DNA of 64,000 nt from Streptomyces flavofungini (GTDB taxonomy: Bacteria; Actinomycetota; Actinomycetes; Streptomycetales; Streptomycetaceae). Positions within the stretch are counted from its first letter, which is position 1. Every line of letters begins with the position of its first letter. The position numbers and the translations under genes are program-made. Shown piece after piece: positions 1 through 15,417 of this stretch. The DNA is taken from the NCBI RefSeq assembly GCF_014650815.1, contig NZ_BMVR01000002.1:124001-188000 (forward strand), in the 5' to 3' direction. The notes beneath the pieces are model-generated. The model was not told the DNA's origin, did no database searches, and saw nothing but the letters and a program-made list of their open reading frames with translations.

Positions 1-1569
<1,569 letters not shown>

Positions 1570-1772
1570 GGTCGCCGTTACGGGCGGCGTGAGTCGGCCT
1601 CTCCCGGCGTGACCCACCCCGCACGGGGCACTCGTCCACGGCACGTTCCACCGCACGGCACGCTCCTCCGCACGGCCTGTTCCCGGTTCGGCATCTCCCC
1701 CGCACGGCACGTTCCTGCTCGGCACCTCCCTCGGTACCTGACTTGTCCGCGGCGCGGAAAGGACGGGACATC

Positions 1773-3311
<1,539 letters not shown>

Positions 3312-3378
3312 CCACGCCGAACCTCCCTCCGCCCCGCCCCGCCGCGCACCCCTCGCCCGCCGACAGGAGGCCACCCCC

Positions 3379-5840
<2,462 letters not shown>

Positions 5841-5844
<4 letters not shown>

Positions 5845-6365
5845 GCGGCGGTGCAGAGCACGGCGGGGCCGGCCGGGGCCGAGGTGCGGGCCACGGTGGC
5901 GGGCACGGGCAGGGCGGCGCGGGTGGTGGCCGGGGCCTGCGCGCGGTTCCGGGCGAAGACGACGAGGCGCAGCACCACGAACCGGGCGACACCGGCGAGC
6001 GCGGAGGCGGACAGGTAGACGGCCTGCTCCAGGATCGCGCCGGGCGACGCCACCAGCTGCTGCAGCACGAGCACCGCCACGCTGGTCACCACGTACGCGG
6101 CCGCCGCGGACCCGGCCGACTGCGTGTGCTGGCGCCAGGTCGCGCGCCCGCCCTTGCCGAAGGTGAAGCGGGCGTGCAGCTCGGTGGCGAGCAGCGTGGA
6201 GATCACGGTGATCAGGGCGTTGGCCAGGACCCAGGGAATCCAGGAGGCGAGGGCCGCCACGGCGAAGCTGGAGGCGACCCCCACCCCGCCGCCGCAGAGC
6301 ACGAAGCGGGCGAAGGCGGTGAAGGCGCCGGGTGCCGTCTGCTCCTGGCTCTGCGCTGTCTCCAT
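5841..6365 (-). CDS. GtrA-family membrane protein
   Basis: 174 residues with four predicted hydrophobic segments, starting about residue 14 ([20 protein letters not shown]), and the family pattern [15 protein letters not shown] between TM2 and TM3. GtrA-like proteins are thought to move or support polyprenyl-phosphate-linked sugars across the membrane in wall or O-antigen glycosylation; the true substrate here cannot be read from sequence. ATG start at 6365. No glycosyltransferase lies beside it. It converges on glgB with a 4-bp overlap. The opposite end faces a 420-bp non-coding stretch rich in ATGGC repeats that may hold its operator. Confidence 0.8.
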
Positions 6366-6787
6366 GATCCGACCCCTTCGGCTCTCTCCGCGAAACGCGC
6401 GCCCCCGACCGTGTGGCCGAGGGGTGCGCTGCTCATGTCGCCATCATGGCACATCCATGGCGCCATGGCGAGCCACTTATGGCACCACTGATGCCATCGT
6501 CGGCGTCACACTCTGGATGAAGTAGCGAACTCGCAGGTCAGCGACGTGGCGTGACTTTGGCACGCTGGCGCCACGCGGGCCGACCGCAGCACTTCGGCGG
6601 CACCATCCTCCGCCGAGCGCACCGTCCGGCGACATGGGGTTAGCCCCCCTTGCGGGCGGCGGGGTGGCCGGATCGCCCGGAGGTGCCAGACCCGGACATG
6701 CTGATCACGGCGGCAAACACACCGCCGGTTCCCACAAGTTAGTCCCTCTTTCCCCCCTTTACCTCCCCCTTTTTTTGGAGTTGGCAC
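6366..6787. promoter_or_regulatory. Divergent non-coding region with palindrome cluster
   Basis: 422 bp between two divergent genes. Near the GtrA side is a perfect 14-bp palindrome CCATGGCGCCATGG (6455-6468), flanked by further ATGGC/GCCAT half-sites at about 6444-6449, 6479-6483 and 6492-6497; this looks like a multi-site operator. The half nearer 6788 is GC-rich with several possible hairpins (about 6630-6690) and a pyrimidine-rich run before the ribosome binding site GGAG (6777-6780). No open reading frame in it is convincing. Confidence 0.5.
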
Positions 6788-7960
6788 GTGCGTGAGCAGG
6801 CAAGGCAGAACGTTCAGTCGTCCGGACGGCGCAGTGGTCGGCGCGGGGTCGTGACGGCGGCGATCGGGGTGGCCCTGGGCGCCCTCACGGTGGGCGCCCT
6901 GGCACCGTCCGCGGCGACGGCCGCCACCGGGCCGGACCCCGTACAGGAGGGCCTCAACAAGCTGGTGCGCGACGACGGCATGCCCGCCGCCCTCGCGAGC
7001 GTCAAGGACCGCGCGGGCCACACCCGGACGTACACGGCGGGGGTCGGCGACGTGGCCACCGGCGCGCAGGTGCCCCGGGACGGCCAGGTGCGGGTCGGCA
7101 GCAACACCAAGGCGTTCACGGCGGTGGTGGTCCTGCAGCTGGTCGCCGAGGGGAAGCTCCGCCTCGACGACCCGGTCGACAAGCATCTGCCGGGTCTCGT
7201 ACGCGGCGACGGCATCGACGGCGGCGCCATCAAGGTCCGCCACCTCCTGCAGCAGACCAGCGGCCTGCCCAACTACACCGAGTACGACCTGCCGCTCAAG
7301 CACTACAAGCCCAAGGACCTCGTCGACATCGCACTGAAGCACAAGGCGAACTTCGCCCCCGGCGACAAGTGGCAGTACAGCAACACCAATTACGTCCTGG
7401 CCGGGATGATCATCGAGAAGGTCACCAAGCACACGTACGCGCAGGAGCTGCAGCGGCGCGTCATCAAGCGCATCGGGCTGCGCCACACCTACTTCCCCAC
7501 CCCCCGGGACGCGACGATCCGGGAGGCCCACCCCAAGGGCTACCTGCAGGAGAAGCCGGGCGCGCCGCTGCAGGACGTCACGGAGATGGACCCCTCCTGG
7601 ACCTGGTCGGCGGGCCAGCTCGTCTCCACCAACTCCGACCTCAACCGCTTCTACTCCCAGCTCCTCGGCGGCCACCTCCTCAAGCAGCCCCAACTCGACC
7701 AGATGCGCACCACGGTCGGCGGCGCCGACAAGACCTTCGGCCCCGGCGCCCGCTACGGCCTGGGCCTGGTGAGCAGGCCCCTCCCCTGCCGCCCCGGCGA
7801 GCTCTACTGGGGCCACGGCGGCAGCTTCCCCGGCTACGAGACCCGCGGCGGCGCCACCGACGACGGCCGCGCGGCCAACGTGGCGGTGACGATCCAGCCG
7901 ACCGACAAGAACGCGATGGCCCACGTGGACAAGGTCGTGGAAAAGGCCCTGTGCCGCTGA
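6788..7960 (+). CDS. Secreted serine hydrolase, beta-lactamase / R61 DD-peptidase family
   Basis: 390 residues, exported: the n-region is Arg-rich (SGRRSGRRG), the hydrophobic core covers about residues 21-40, and the Ala-rich cleavage region PSAATAATG ends about residue 48. Penicilloyl-serine fold motifs: SxxK as SNTK (105-108), YxN within YSNTNY (about 198), and HxG as HGGSFPGY near residue 340. The layout matches the Streptomyces R61-type D-alanyl-D-alanine carboxypeptidases and related class C enzymes, so it probably trims or senses peptidoglycan outside the cell. A true beta-lactamase or esterase is possible. GTG start at 6788 follows GGAG with seven bases spacing. Monocistronic. Confidence 0.85.
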   Translation: MREQARQNVQSSGRRSGRRGVVTAAIGVALGALTVGALAPSAATAATGPDPVQEGLNKLVRDDGMPAALASVKDRAGHTRTYTAGVGDVATGAQVPRDGQVRVGSNTKAFTAVVVLQLVAEGKLRLDDPVDKHLPGLVRGDGIDGGAIKVRHLLQQTSGLPNYTEYDLPLKHYKPKDLVDIALKHKANFAPGDKWQYSNTNYVLAGMIIEKVTKHTYAQELQRRVIKRIGLRHTYFPTPRDATIREAHPKGYLQEKPGAPLQDVTEMDPSWTWSAGQLVSTNSDLNRFYSQLLGGHLLKQPQLDQMRTTVGGADKTFGPGARYGLGLVSRPLPCRPGELYWGHGGSFPGYETRGGATDDGRAANVAVTIQPTDKNAMAHVDKVVEKALCR

Positions 7961-8110
7961 CCCACCCACCCCGAAGCCCGGCCACAGGCACAACGGGCAC
8001 TCGGCCTCTCCCACCCACCGCACCCCGCCGAACCGGCTGCTGACGCCACCCCCTCCAGGGCGCGACCGGTCCGACAGGAACAGGTGGGCGGGTGGGAGAG
8101 GCCCGCCGCG

Positions 8111-10372
8111 TCAGCGGCGGGGCTGGAGCAGCGACGCCAAGGCGTCCGGCAGCGCCCCCGACGTGAGGATGCCGAGCCGCTGCGTAGCCCGGGTCAGGGC
8201 GACGTACAGATCGCTGGTCCCGTACCAGGCAGGCTCGACGACCACCACCGAGTCGAATTCGAGCCCCTTGGCCTGACGCGGGTCGATGAGCACGACGGCC
8301 CGCGTCAGATCCGGCTCCGCGCCGGCGGTGACGTCGGGGAGCTTCCCGGCCAGCTCCTCGTGCAGCGCGCGCGGGGCGATGACGGCGAGCCGCCCGCCCT
8401 CCGGCGCCTCCGCGGCCACCACGTCGCCGACGGCCGAGGCGAGGTCGTCCACCCGCCGCGCCCACGGCCGCACGCCGGTGGCCCGCACGGACGACGGCGG
8501 CTCGAACCCGACCACCCCCGCGGCCCGCGGCACCTCCGCCGCGAGGTCCATGATCTCGGCGGGCGTCCGGTAGTTGACGCCGAGCCGCGCATACTCCCAG
8601 CGGTCCTCGACGTAGGGCGCGAGGATGTCCTGCCAGGAGCCGACGCCCCCGGACTCGGCGGTCTGCGCCGGATCCCCCACGAGCGTCATCGACCGCGTGG
8701 GGCTGCGCCGCATCAGCAGCCGCCAGGCCATCGCGGACAGCTCCTGCGCCTCGTCGACGATGATGTGCCCGAACGCCCAGGTCCGGTCGGCCGCGGCCCG
8801 CTCGGCGGCGCTGCGGTGGTCGGCCTCCTCCTGGCGCTCGGCCATCCGCTCGGCGTCCATGATGTCGTGCGCGAGCAGCACCTCGGCGCCCTCGGGGTCG
8901 GTCTCCTCCTTGTCCTCGAACTCGTAGGTGCGGGAGGCGTACGACACGTCGAGCACCCCCTGCGCGTACGCGACCTCGCGCTGCCACCGGGCCTCCGCGC
9001 GGGCGCGCTCGGCACTGTCGTCGACGCCGAGGAGCTCCGCGGCCTCGTCGAGGAGCGGTACGTCGGCGGACGTCCACGCGGCGCCGGGCGCCCGCCGGAC
9101 GGCGTCGGCGTCCGCGTCGGCGAGGTGCACGGGCTCGGCGAGGAACTCCGTGACGAACCGCTCCGGCGTCAGCGTGGGCCACAGCTGCTCGATGGCGGCG
9201 TGCACCTCGGCGCTGACGGCGACGGCCTTGCCGAGCTGGGCGATGTCGTCGGGGCCGAGGAAGTTGGGCCCGCCGTACGGGTCGTGGCCGATGCGCTCGG
9301 CGAGCTGCCGGGTGAGCGCGTCGATGACGTGGAAGGCGAACGTGGGCCGCGCGAGGTTGTGCGGCAGGTCCGCCGCGCGGGCGGCGTCCCGCGCCTCGTA
9401 GGCGATCTCCCAGTCCAGGATCAGCTCGCCGTCGTCGTGCTCGACGATCAACGGCGCCCCGGGTTCGGGCAGTTGCTGCCGGTCCCGGAGCGCCCGCGCG
9501 AGCACGTCGGCCATCTCGACCCGGCCCTTGACCCGCGCCGCCGCGGGCGTCTCCGCGCCGGTCGCGGTGACCCCGGGGAACAGTTCGCCGATGGTGGCGA
9601 GCAGCACCCCCGTCTCGCCGAGCGCGGGCAGCACCTCGCCGATGTAGCCGAGGAACGCCGGGTTCGGCCCGACGACGAGGACGGCCCGCTTGGCGAGCAG
9701 CTCCCGGTGCGCGTACAGGAGGAACGCCGCGCGGTGCAGCGCGACGACGGTCTTGCCGGTGCCGGGCCCGCCTTCGACGACGAGCACCCCCTGGTGCGGG
9801 GCGCGGATCACCCGGTCCTGCTCGGCCTGGATGGTCTGCACGATGTCGTGCATGCGGCCGGTGCGCGCGGAGTCGAGCGCGGCGAGCAGCACCTCGTCGG
9901 CGTCGGCGGCCTCGTGCCCGGTGCGGGTGGTGTCGGTGAGGTCGAGGATCTCGTCGTGCAGGGCCGTGACCCGACGGCCCTCGCTGGTGATGTGACGGCG
10001 CCGCCGCAGGCCCATCGGGGTGTGCCCGGTGGCGAGGTAGAAGGGCCGCGCCACCTCCGCACGCCAGTCGATGACCAAAGGGGTGCGCTCGATGTCGGAC
10101 GCGCGGATTCCGATGCGCCCGATGTGATGATCACGGCCGTCCCGGAATTCGAGGCGCCCGAAGCAGAGCCCGTTCTCGCCCGTGTCGAAGGCGGCGAGCA
10201 GCCCGGACTGCTCGGCCACCATGACATCGCGCTCCAGACGCGCCTGCGACCCGTTGCCCACCTGCGCCAATGACGCCTGTACGGCGGACTCGGCCTCCTC
10301 GCGCAGCGCGTCGAGGCGCGCGTACAGCCCGGAGACGAATTGCTGCTCTTCCCGCAATTCCTCGGTTGACAA
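8111..10372 (-). CDS. HelD-type superfamily 1 helicase-like ATPase
   Basis: 753 residues. The N-terminal coiled region (residues 1-70, MSTEELREEQQF, LDALREEAESAVQ) matches the arm that HelD pushes into RNA polymerase. Walker A is GGPGTGKTVVALHRAA (about 190); the DEAQ-box is VDEAQELSAM (about 545); a later SF1 motif is LVGDPAQTAE; and the end has VALTRATQRL. HelD proteins release stalled or drug-bound RNA polymerase, and some Streptomyces homologues (HelR) protect against rifampicin. The start is an unusual TTG at 10372, supported by GCGAGGGG about six bases upstream and by conservation of MSTEEL-like starts. The 19-bp rifamycin-associated element was not seen upstream. Confidence 0.88.
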   Translation of the reverse strand: MSTEELREEQQFVSGLYARLDALREEAESAVQASLAQVGNGSQARLERDVMVAEQSGLLAAFDTGENGLCFGRLEFRDGRDHHIGRIGIRASDIERTPLVIDWRAEVARPFYLATGHTPMGLRRRRHITSEGRRVTALHDEILDLTDTTRTGHEAADADEVLLAALDSARTGRMHDIVQTIQAEQDRVIRAPHQGVLVVEGGPGTGKTVVALHRAAFLLYAHRELLAKRAVLVVGPNPAFLGYIGEVLPALGETGVLLATIGELFPGVTATGAETPAAARVKGRVEMADVLARALRDRQQLPEPGAPLIVEHDDGELILDWEIAYEARDAARAADLPHNLARPTFAFHVIDALTRQLAERIGHDPYGGPNFLGPDDIAQLGKAVAVSAEVHAAIEQLWPTLTPERFVTEFLAEPVHLADADADAVRRAPGAAWTSADVPLLDEAAELLGVDDSAERARAEARWQREVAYAQGVLDVSYASRTYEFEDKEETDPEGAEVLLAHDIMDAERMAERQEEADHRSAAERAAADRTWAFGHIIVDEAQELSAMAWRLLMRRSPTRSMTLVGDPAQTAESGGVGSWQDILAPYVEDRWEYARLGVNYRTPAEIMDLAAEVPRAAGVVGFEPPSSVRATGVRPWARRVDDLASAVGDVVAAEAPEGGRLAVIAPRALHEELAGKLPDVTAGAEPDLTRAVVLIDPRQAKGLEFDSVVVVEPAWYGTSDLYVALTRATQRLGILTSGALPDALASLLQPRR

Positions 10373-10480
10373 TTCAGCCCCTCGCCAGTTACAGTGCTCT
10401 TATACAGATTCCCGCGTTGCCCCCGCATGCAGAGCTGCAGGCAAATAGGCAGGGCTTCGCGAAAGAATCCAATATACGCA

Positions 10481-10520
10481 GAGAAAAGCCCCGGACGTCA
10501 ATTCCTCCGGGGCTTTTCTC
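10481..10520 (-). terminator. Rho-independent terminator after trxA
   Basis: Perfect 15-bp stem: GAGAAAAGCCCCGGA (10481-10495) pairs with TCCGGGGCTTTTCTC (10506-10520) across a 10-base loop. The stem carries T-rich DNA on both sides and so could work in both directions. It sits 31 bp beyond the trxA stop codon and upstream of the helicase promoter, so it should separate the two units. Confidence 0.85.
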
Positions 10521-10550
10521 ATGCACCGCACCGCACTGACCGCGGGGCGG

Positions 10551-10904
10551 CTACAGGACGCCCGCGGCCGCCAGCTCCCCCACCAGCTTCCGCTTCGCCC
10601 GCGCCCCCACCACCTGCCACACCGGCTCGCCGCCCCGGAACACCATCAGCGTCGGCATGGACAGGACGCCGTACGCCACCGTCGTCTCCGGATTGCGGTC
10701 CACGTCGAGCTGCACCACCTTCAGTCGGTCCGCCTCCTCCCGGGCGATCTCGCTCAGCACCGGCGCGAGCTGCCGACACGGCCCGCACCACTCCGCCGTG
10801 AACTCCACCAGGACCGGCCGGTCCCCGGACAGCACCTCGAACCCGAAGTCCGCGTCGGACACCTCGGCGACACCCTCGGCCATCACACCGCTCATCCCGC
10901 TCAT
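10551..10904 (-). CDS. trxA: Thioredoxin
   Basis: 117 residues with the redox-active motif WCGPC (in AEWCGPCRQLAP, about residue 42) and the cis-proline segment MPTLMVFRGGEP. A general dithiol-disulfide reductant in the cytoplasm. Its ATG overlaps the stop of the upstream merR gene by 4 bp (ATGA at 10901-10904), so the two are translationally coupled and probably co-regulated. The pairing suggests the thioredoxin is induced by the MerR regulator's signal (redox or a small molecule), rather than being the housekeeping trxA that sits near the origin in Streptomyces. Confidence 0.93.
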   Translation of the reverse strand: MSGMSGVMAEGVAEVSDADFGFEVLSGDRPVLVEFTAEWCGPCRQLAPVLSEIAREEADRLKVVQLDVDRNPETTVAYGVLSMPTLMVFRGGEPVWQVVGARAKRKLVGELAAAGVL

Positions 10905-11347
10905 CCCCTCGCCTCGCTCACGTCACTTGCCTCACCCAGCTCGCACCGGGGAGCCGGAGCCCCCGCTGCGTCCGCGTCGGCGGCGAGCCCCGCCATCGCC
11001 TCCTCGGCCCGCGCCAACTGCGCGCCGACCTGCGCCCGCACGGCAGTCAACTCGCCGATCAGCGCGTCGAGTTCACCGACCTTGCGGCGGTAGACGGCGA
11101 CGGACGCCGGGCACGAGTCCCCGGCCGGATGCCCGGAGCGCAGACACTCCACGAACGGCCGCGTCTCTTCAAGATCGAACCCGAAGTCCTGCAGGGTCCG
11201 GATCTGCTGGAGGAGGCGCACGTCGTCCTCGCCGTACGTGCGATAGCCGTTGCCGTCGCGCCGCGCGGGCAGCAGCCCGCGCGACTCGTAGTAACGCAGC
11301 GTCCGGGTGGTCGTCCCCACCCGGTCCGCGAGCTCGCCGATTCGCAT
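10901..11347 (-). CDS. MerR-family transcriptional regulator
   Basis: 148 residues. The N-terminal winged HTH is MRIGELADRVGTTTRTLRYY with ESRGLLPARR, followed by a dimerisation helix. Three cysteines (C97, in VECLRSG; C107, in DSCPAS; C139, near the end) might bind metal or sense oxidants, but the CxxC pattern of SoxR is absent. Coupled by a 4-bp overlap to trxA downstream. Family is certain; ligand unknown. MerR proteins usually bind a dyad inside their own promoter, and a TTGAC-N6-GTCAA dyad lies just upstream. Confidence 0.9.
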   Translation of the reverse strand: MRIGELADRVGTTTRTLRYYESRGLLPARRDGNGYRTYGEDDVRLLQQIRTLQDFGFDLEETRPFVECLRSGHPAGDSCPASVAVYRRKVGELDALIGELTAVRAQVGAQLARAEEAMAGLAADADAAGAPAPRCELGEASDVSEARG

Positions 11348-11363
11348 GCTCCGACGGTAAGCG

Positions 11364-11379
11364 TTGACGTCGGGGTCAA
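11364..11379 (-). promoter_or_regulatory. Candidate MerR operator / -35 region
   Basis: Inverted repeat TTGAC-N6-GTCAA, 17 bp upstream of the merR ATG. On the minus strand the same bases give a TTGACC -35-like hexamer. A -10 hexamer at normal spacing is not obvious, which would fit a MerR-type promoter with unusual spacing, but this is only a suggestion. Confidence 0.4.
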
Positions 11380-11413
11380 GGCCAGCGCTCCGGCACCGGA
11401 GCCGGGGCGCGGC

Positions 11414-12325
11414 TCACGCGCCGGGCTTGCGGATCCCCTCGACCGTCGCCGTCCAACTGTCGGCGCCGTGTCCCAGGTCCACCGCCCGCTTGGCCACGTC
11501 CCGCACCCCGCGCAGCACGGACACGTCCAGGCCGCGGCGCTCGGCGGCGTGCAGGATGTGCTCGACGCCCTCCAGCTCCATGGCGAGGTTCCCCTCCTCG
11601 CCCGGGTACACGCCCCGGTCCACGTCCTTGGCCGTCTCGCCGATCAGCATCGCGAGGAGCGAGAAGTGGGACTGCAGGAAAGGGGCGATCGACGAGGCCG
11701 GGACGCCGTCCTTGGCGGCGAGGGCGTACCCGTGCACCAGACCGGCCATCGACGTCCAGAAGAAGTCGAGCATCGACAGGTCGTACACGGCAGCGAGGCC
11801 GTGGTCGGCGCCGACGTACGCGGACTGACCGCCGAGGGACTTCAACAGCTCCTCGTGCTTCCGGTACGCGGCCTCGTCACCGGAGTAGAAAAGCAGCGCC
11901 TCCGGGGTGCCGACCATCACGGTCGGGATCATGACGGCGCCGTCCAGATAGGCGATTTCGTGCGCGGCCGCCCACTCGGCGGCCGCGCGGGCCCGCTCCG
12001 GGGAGTCCGAGGTGACGTTGACGAGGACGCGGCCGGAGAGGTCGGCGGCGAGCGGCTCCAGGATCGCCTGGGAGGCGTCGTAGTCGACGACGCACACGAG
12101 GACGACCTCGCCCGCGCGCACCGCCGCCGCGGCGCTCGCGGCGCGGGTGGCGCCCCGGGCGACCAGGTCGTCGCCCTTGCCCGCCGAACGGTTCCAGATG
12201 GTCGTCGGGTGCCCGGACTTGAGCAAGGCCCCCGCGAGGGCCTGGCCCATGGCGCCGAGGCCGAGGACGGTGACAGGAGTGGTCTTGGGGTCGGTGGAGT
12301 ACGGGGAATTCGTCGCGTTCGGCAT
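11414..12325 (-). CDS. NADP-dependent dehydrogenase, imine reductase / 3-hydroxyisobutyrate dehydrogenase type
   Basis: 303 residues. The Rossmann fingerprint VTVLGLGAMGQALAGAL lies at about residues 16-32, and the NADP-preferring WNRSAGK loop follows. The C-terminal all-helical half, with DLSMLDFFWTSMAGLVHGYA, is the pattern seen in bacterial imine reductases rather than in classical hydroxyisobutyrate dehydrogenases. I chose the ATG at 12325 (MPNATNSPYS); an upstream GTG at 12358 would add 11 unlikely residues. Imine reductases reduce cyclic imines to amines. It is the last gene of a long same-strand run whose first gene makes an alpha-aminoketone, so an imine substrate from that pathway is plausible. 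It could also be an unrelated housekeeping reductase. Confidence 0.75.
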   Translation of the reverse strand: MPNATNSPYSTDPKTTPVTVLGLGAMGQALAGALLKSGHPTTIWNRSAGKGDDLVARGATRAASAAAAVRAGEVVLVCVVDYDASQAILEPLAADLSGRVLVNVTSDSPERARAAAEWAAAHEIAYLDGAVMIPTVMVGTPEALLFYSGDEAAYRKHEELLKSLGGQSAYVGADHGLAAVYDLSMLDFFWTSMAGLVHGYALAAKDGVPASSIAPFLQSHFSLLAMLIGETAKDVDRGVYPGEEGNLAMELEGVEHILHAAERRGLDVSVLRGVRDVAKRAVDLGHGADSWTATVEGIRKPGA

Positions 12326-12367
12326 GCCCCCATCGTTGATCCGCGCACACCACCCCACAAGTACCTA

Positions 12368-13432
12368 CTATTTAGTCAGGTACTCACCAAAAGGTAAGTA
12401 AGCGGTGTCGCGCACGCGCGAGGGCTCGTACTCCTGCGTGCCCACCGATTCGAGCGCCAGCGCGGCGAGCGCGCAGCCGAGCCGCGCCGACCGGTCGGCC
12501 GGCCAGCCCCGCGCGACCCCCGCGAGATACCCGGCGCGGAAGGCGTCGCCCGCGCCCGTCGGGTCGGCGATCCGGCGTGCGGGCACGGCGGCGAGACGCA
12601 GCGGCGCCCGGCCCGCGCGGGCGATGGTCACGCCGTCCGCGCCGAGCGTCGTGATCCACGCGCCGACGCGGGTGAGCACCTCCTCCTCGGTCCAGCCGGT
12701 GCGCTTGCACAGCAGCCCCGCCTCGTACGCGTTGGTGAACAACAGGCTCGCCCCGAAGACGAGTTGGCGGGTCTGGGTCTCGTCGAGCCGGGCGAGCTGC
12801 TGGGCGGGGTCCGCCGCGAACGGGATGCCCAGCGACCGGCAGGTCGCCGTGTGGCGGAGCATCGCCGCGGGGTCGTCGGCGCCGATGTGGACGAGCAGGA
12901 GGCCGTCGGGGCGCGGGACGAGGGCGGCGAGGTCGATGGCACGGGCCTCGGCCATCGCCCCGGCGTAGAAGGTGGCGATCTGGTTCTGGTCGCGGTCGGT
13001 GGTGCAGACGAAGCGCGCGGTGTGCCGCTCGGCGCTGACGCGCACGCCGGAGGTGTCGACTCCGGCGGCGCGCAGCCGGGCGGCGTACTCGGCGAAGTCC
13101 CGCCCGGCCGCGCCCACGAGCAGCGGCCTGAGGCCGAGGCCGCCGAGCCCGAAGGCGATGTTGGCGGCCACGCCCCCGTGCCGTACCTCCAGGTCGTCGG
13201 CCAGGAAGGACAGCGAGACGCGGTCGAGCCGGTCGGCGATGAGCTGCTCGGCGAACCGGCCCGGATAGGTGAGGAGGTGGTCGGTGGCGATGGATCCGGT
13301 GACGGCGATCCGCGCGCCGGGACCGCTCGGGCCCGTCGCTCCCAGGGGCGTGCCGGGCAGCGCGTCGCCCGCCGTGTCGCTCAGCGGCTCGATCGCGGTG
13401 TCGCGCGCGGTGTCCCGCGTCGGGGCGGACAC
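12368..13432 (-). CDS. PfkB-family carbohydrate/nucleoside kinase, adenosine-kinase-like
   Basis: 354 residues. The ribokinase-fold signature 1 region is HGGVAANIAFGLGGLG and signature 2 is DPTGAGDAFRAGYLAG, with the catalytic Asp in GAGD. Its position 4 bp after metK suggests adenosine kinase, removing adenosine left when S-adenosylhomocysteine is hydrolysed; ribokinase-like activity cannot be excluded. The GTG at 13432 gives a 40-residue low-complexity N-terminus (SGPGARIAVTGSIATDH follows), longer than the family norm, so the true start may be internal. The ribosome binding site is weak, which suggests coupling to metK translation. Confidence 0.72.
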   Translation of the reverse strand: MSAPTRDTARDTAIEPLSDTAGDALPGTPLGATGPSGPGARIAVTGSIATDHLLTYPGRFAEQLIADRLDRVSLSFLADDLEVRHGGVAANIAFGLGGLGLRPLLVGAAGRDFAEYAARLRAAGVDTSGVRVSAERHTARFVCTTDRDQNQIATFYAGAMAEARAIDLAALVPRPDGLLLVHIGADDPAAMLRHTATCRSLGIPFAADPAQQLARLDETQTRQLVFGASLLFTNAYEAGLLCKRTGWTEEEVLTRVGAWITTLGADGVTIARAGRAPLRLAAVPARRIADPTGAGDAFRAGYLAGVARGWPADRSARLGCALAALALESVGTQEYEPSRVRDTAYLPFGEYLTK

Positions 13433-13436
13433 CGGC

Positions 13437-14600
<1,164 letters not shown>

Positions 14601-14673
14601 GAACTTCCCTTTCGTACAGCGGTGTTGGTGTTGTCGGAGCGGTCGGTCGGGGGCGGCGGTCGCAGCCGGGCCG

Positions 14674-15417
14674 TCACAGCCAGGCGGCCGCCGCCCCGAG
14701 GAGCAGCAGGTTGCAGACGCCCTGGGCGGCGGCGCAGGCGAGCGCGGAGCCGGTGACGGCGCGCAGCACGCCTAGGGCGAGACCCATCAGGAACACCGAG
14801 GGCAACAGCCCGCAGAGCACCTTCAGGTTGAACGGATTGAGGCCGTAGTCGCCGACGTGGACGGCCGCCCACCCGGCGGCCGTGGTGACGACGGCCGCGT
14901 AGCCGCCCCAGCGCACCTCGACGGCCCGGTACAGGACGCCCCGGTAGCAGACCTCCTCGACCAGCGGGACGAGCACGCCGAGGGCGAGGACCATCGCGAC
15001 GACGTCCGCCCAGGGCACGCCCGGCACCGTGCCCTCGAAGAGCTTGGGCATCCAGGTGGTCCAGTTGTCCTCGCCGTCGCCGAAGGCGTCGCGGGTGGCC
15101 AGGAACGTCTGGCCGTAGACGACGGCCACCAGGGCGGTGCCGAGGACGGCGGGCACGAGCGCGAACCGGCGCAGCCCGGCGGCGGCCCAGTCCGTGCGCG
15201 GCAGGACCAGGAGCACGGCCGCGCTCAGCGCCACGGACAGGACCATCACCACGAAGGTGAAGGCCCCGGCCACGCGCACCGCCGCGAGCACCGCGAACAG
15301 CGCGGCGGCCGAGGTCACCGGGTACGCGGCGTGGTGCAGCCGGAGCCGGTCGAGCCTGCCGGGCCGGGGCGCGCCGGGCTCGGCCTCGTCGTGGATCTCC
15401 AGCGTCACGCGCGTCAC
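14674..15417 (-). CDS. CPBP-family intramembrane metalloprotease
   Basis: 247 residues with about seven hydrophobic segments. The conserved glutamate pair occurs in [14 protein letters not shown] (EExxxR) and a later His motif in [11 protein letters not shown], the pattern of CPBP/Rce1-like proteases. Such proteins process membrane peptides or give self-immunity to bacteriocins; the role here is unknown. The GTG start (15417) overlaps the stop of the MMPL gene as GTGA, so the two are coupled. About 73 bp separates it from metK. Confidence 0.8.
   Translation of the reverse strand: MTRVTLEIHDEAEPGAPRPGRLDRLRLHHAAYPVTSAAALFAVLAAVRVAGAFTFVVMVLSVALSAAVLLVLPRTDWAAAGLRRFALVPAVLGTALVAVVYGQTFLATRDAFGDGEDNWTTWMPKLFEGTVPGVPWADVVAMVLALGVLVPLVEEVCYRGVLYRAVEVRWGGYAAVVTTAAGWAAVHVGDYGLNPFNLKVLCGLLPSVFLMGLALGVLRAVTGSALACAAAQGVCNLLLLGAAAAWL

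Noticed and set aside
6630..6780. A cyclic-di-AMP (ydaO-type) riboswitch before the secreted DD-peptidase-like gene
   Set aside because: The leader is GC-rich with hairpins and the gene class fits, but the conserved core bases I remember could not be aligned.
8084..10273. Long plus-strand open frame opposite the HelD gene
   Set aside because: It mirrors codon bias of a high-GC gene; the translation is low-complexity Arg/Gly/Pro without motifs, while the minus frame has clear helicase motifs.
10373..10480. Rifamycin-associated element expected for a HelR-type helicase
   Set aside because: The 19-bp GGGGCTTGCGGCAAGGCCC-like sequence was not found; only an unrelated AGGGCTTCGC occurs, so rifampicin induction is not claimed.
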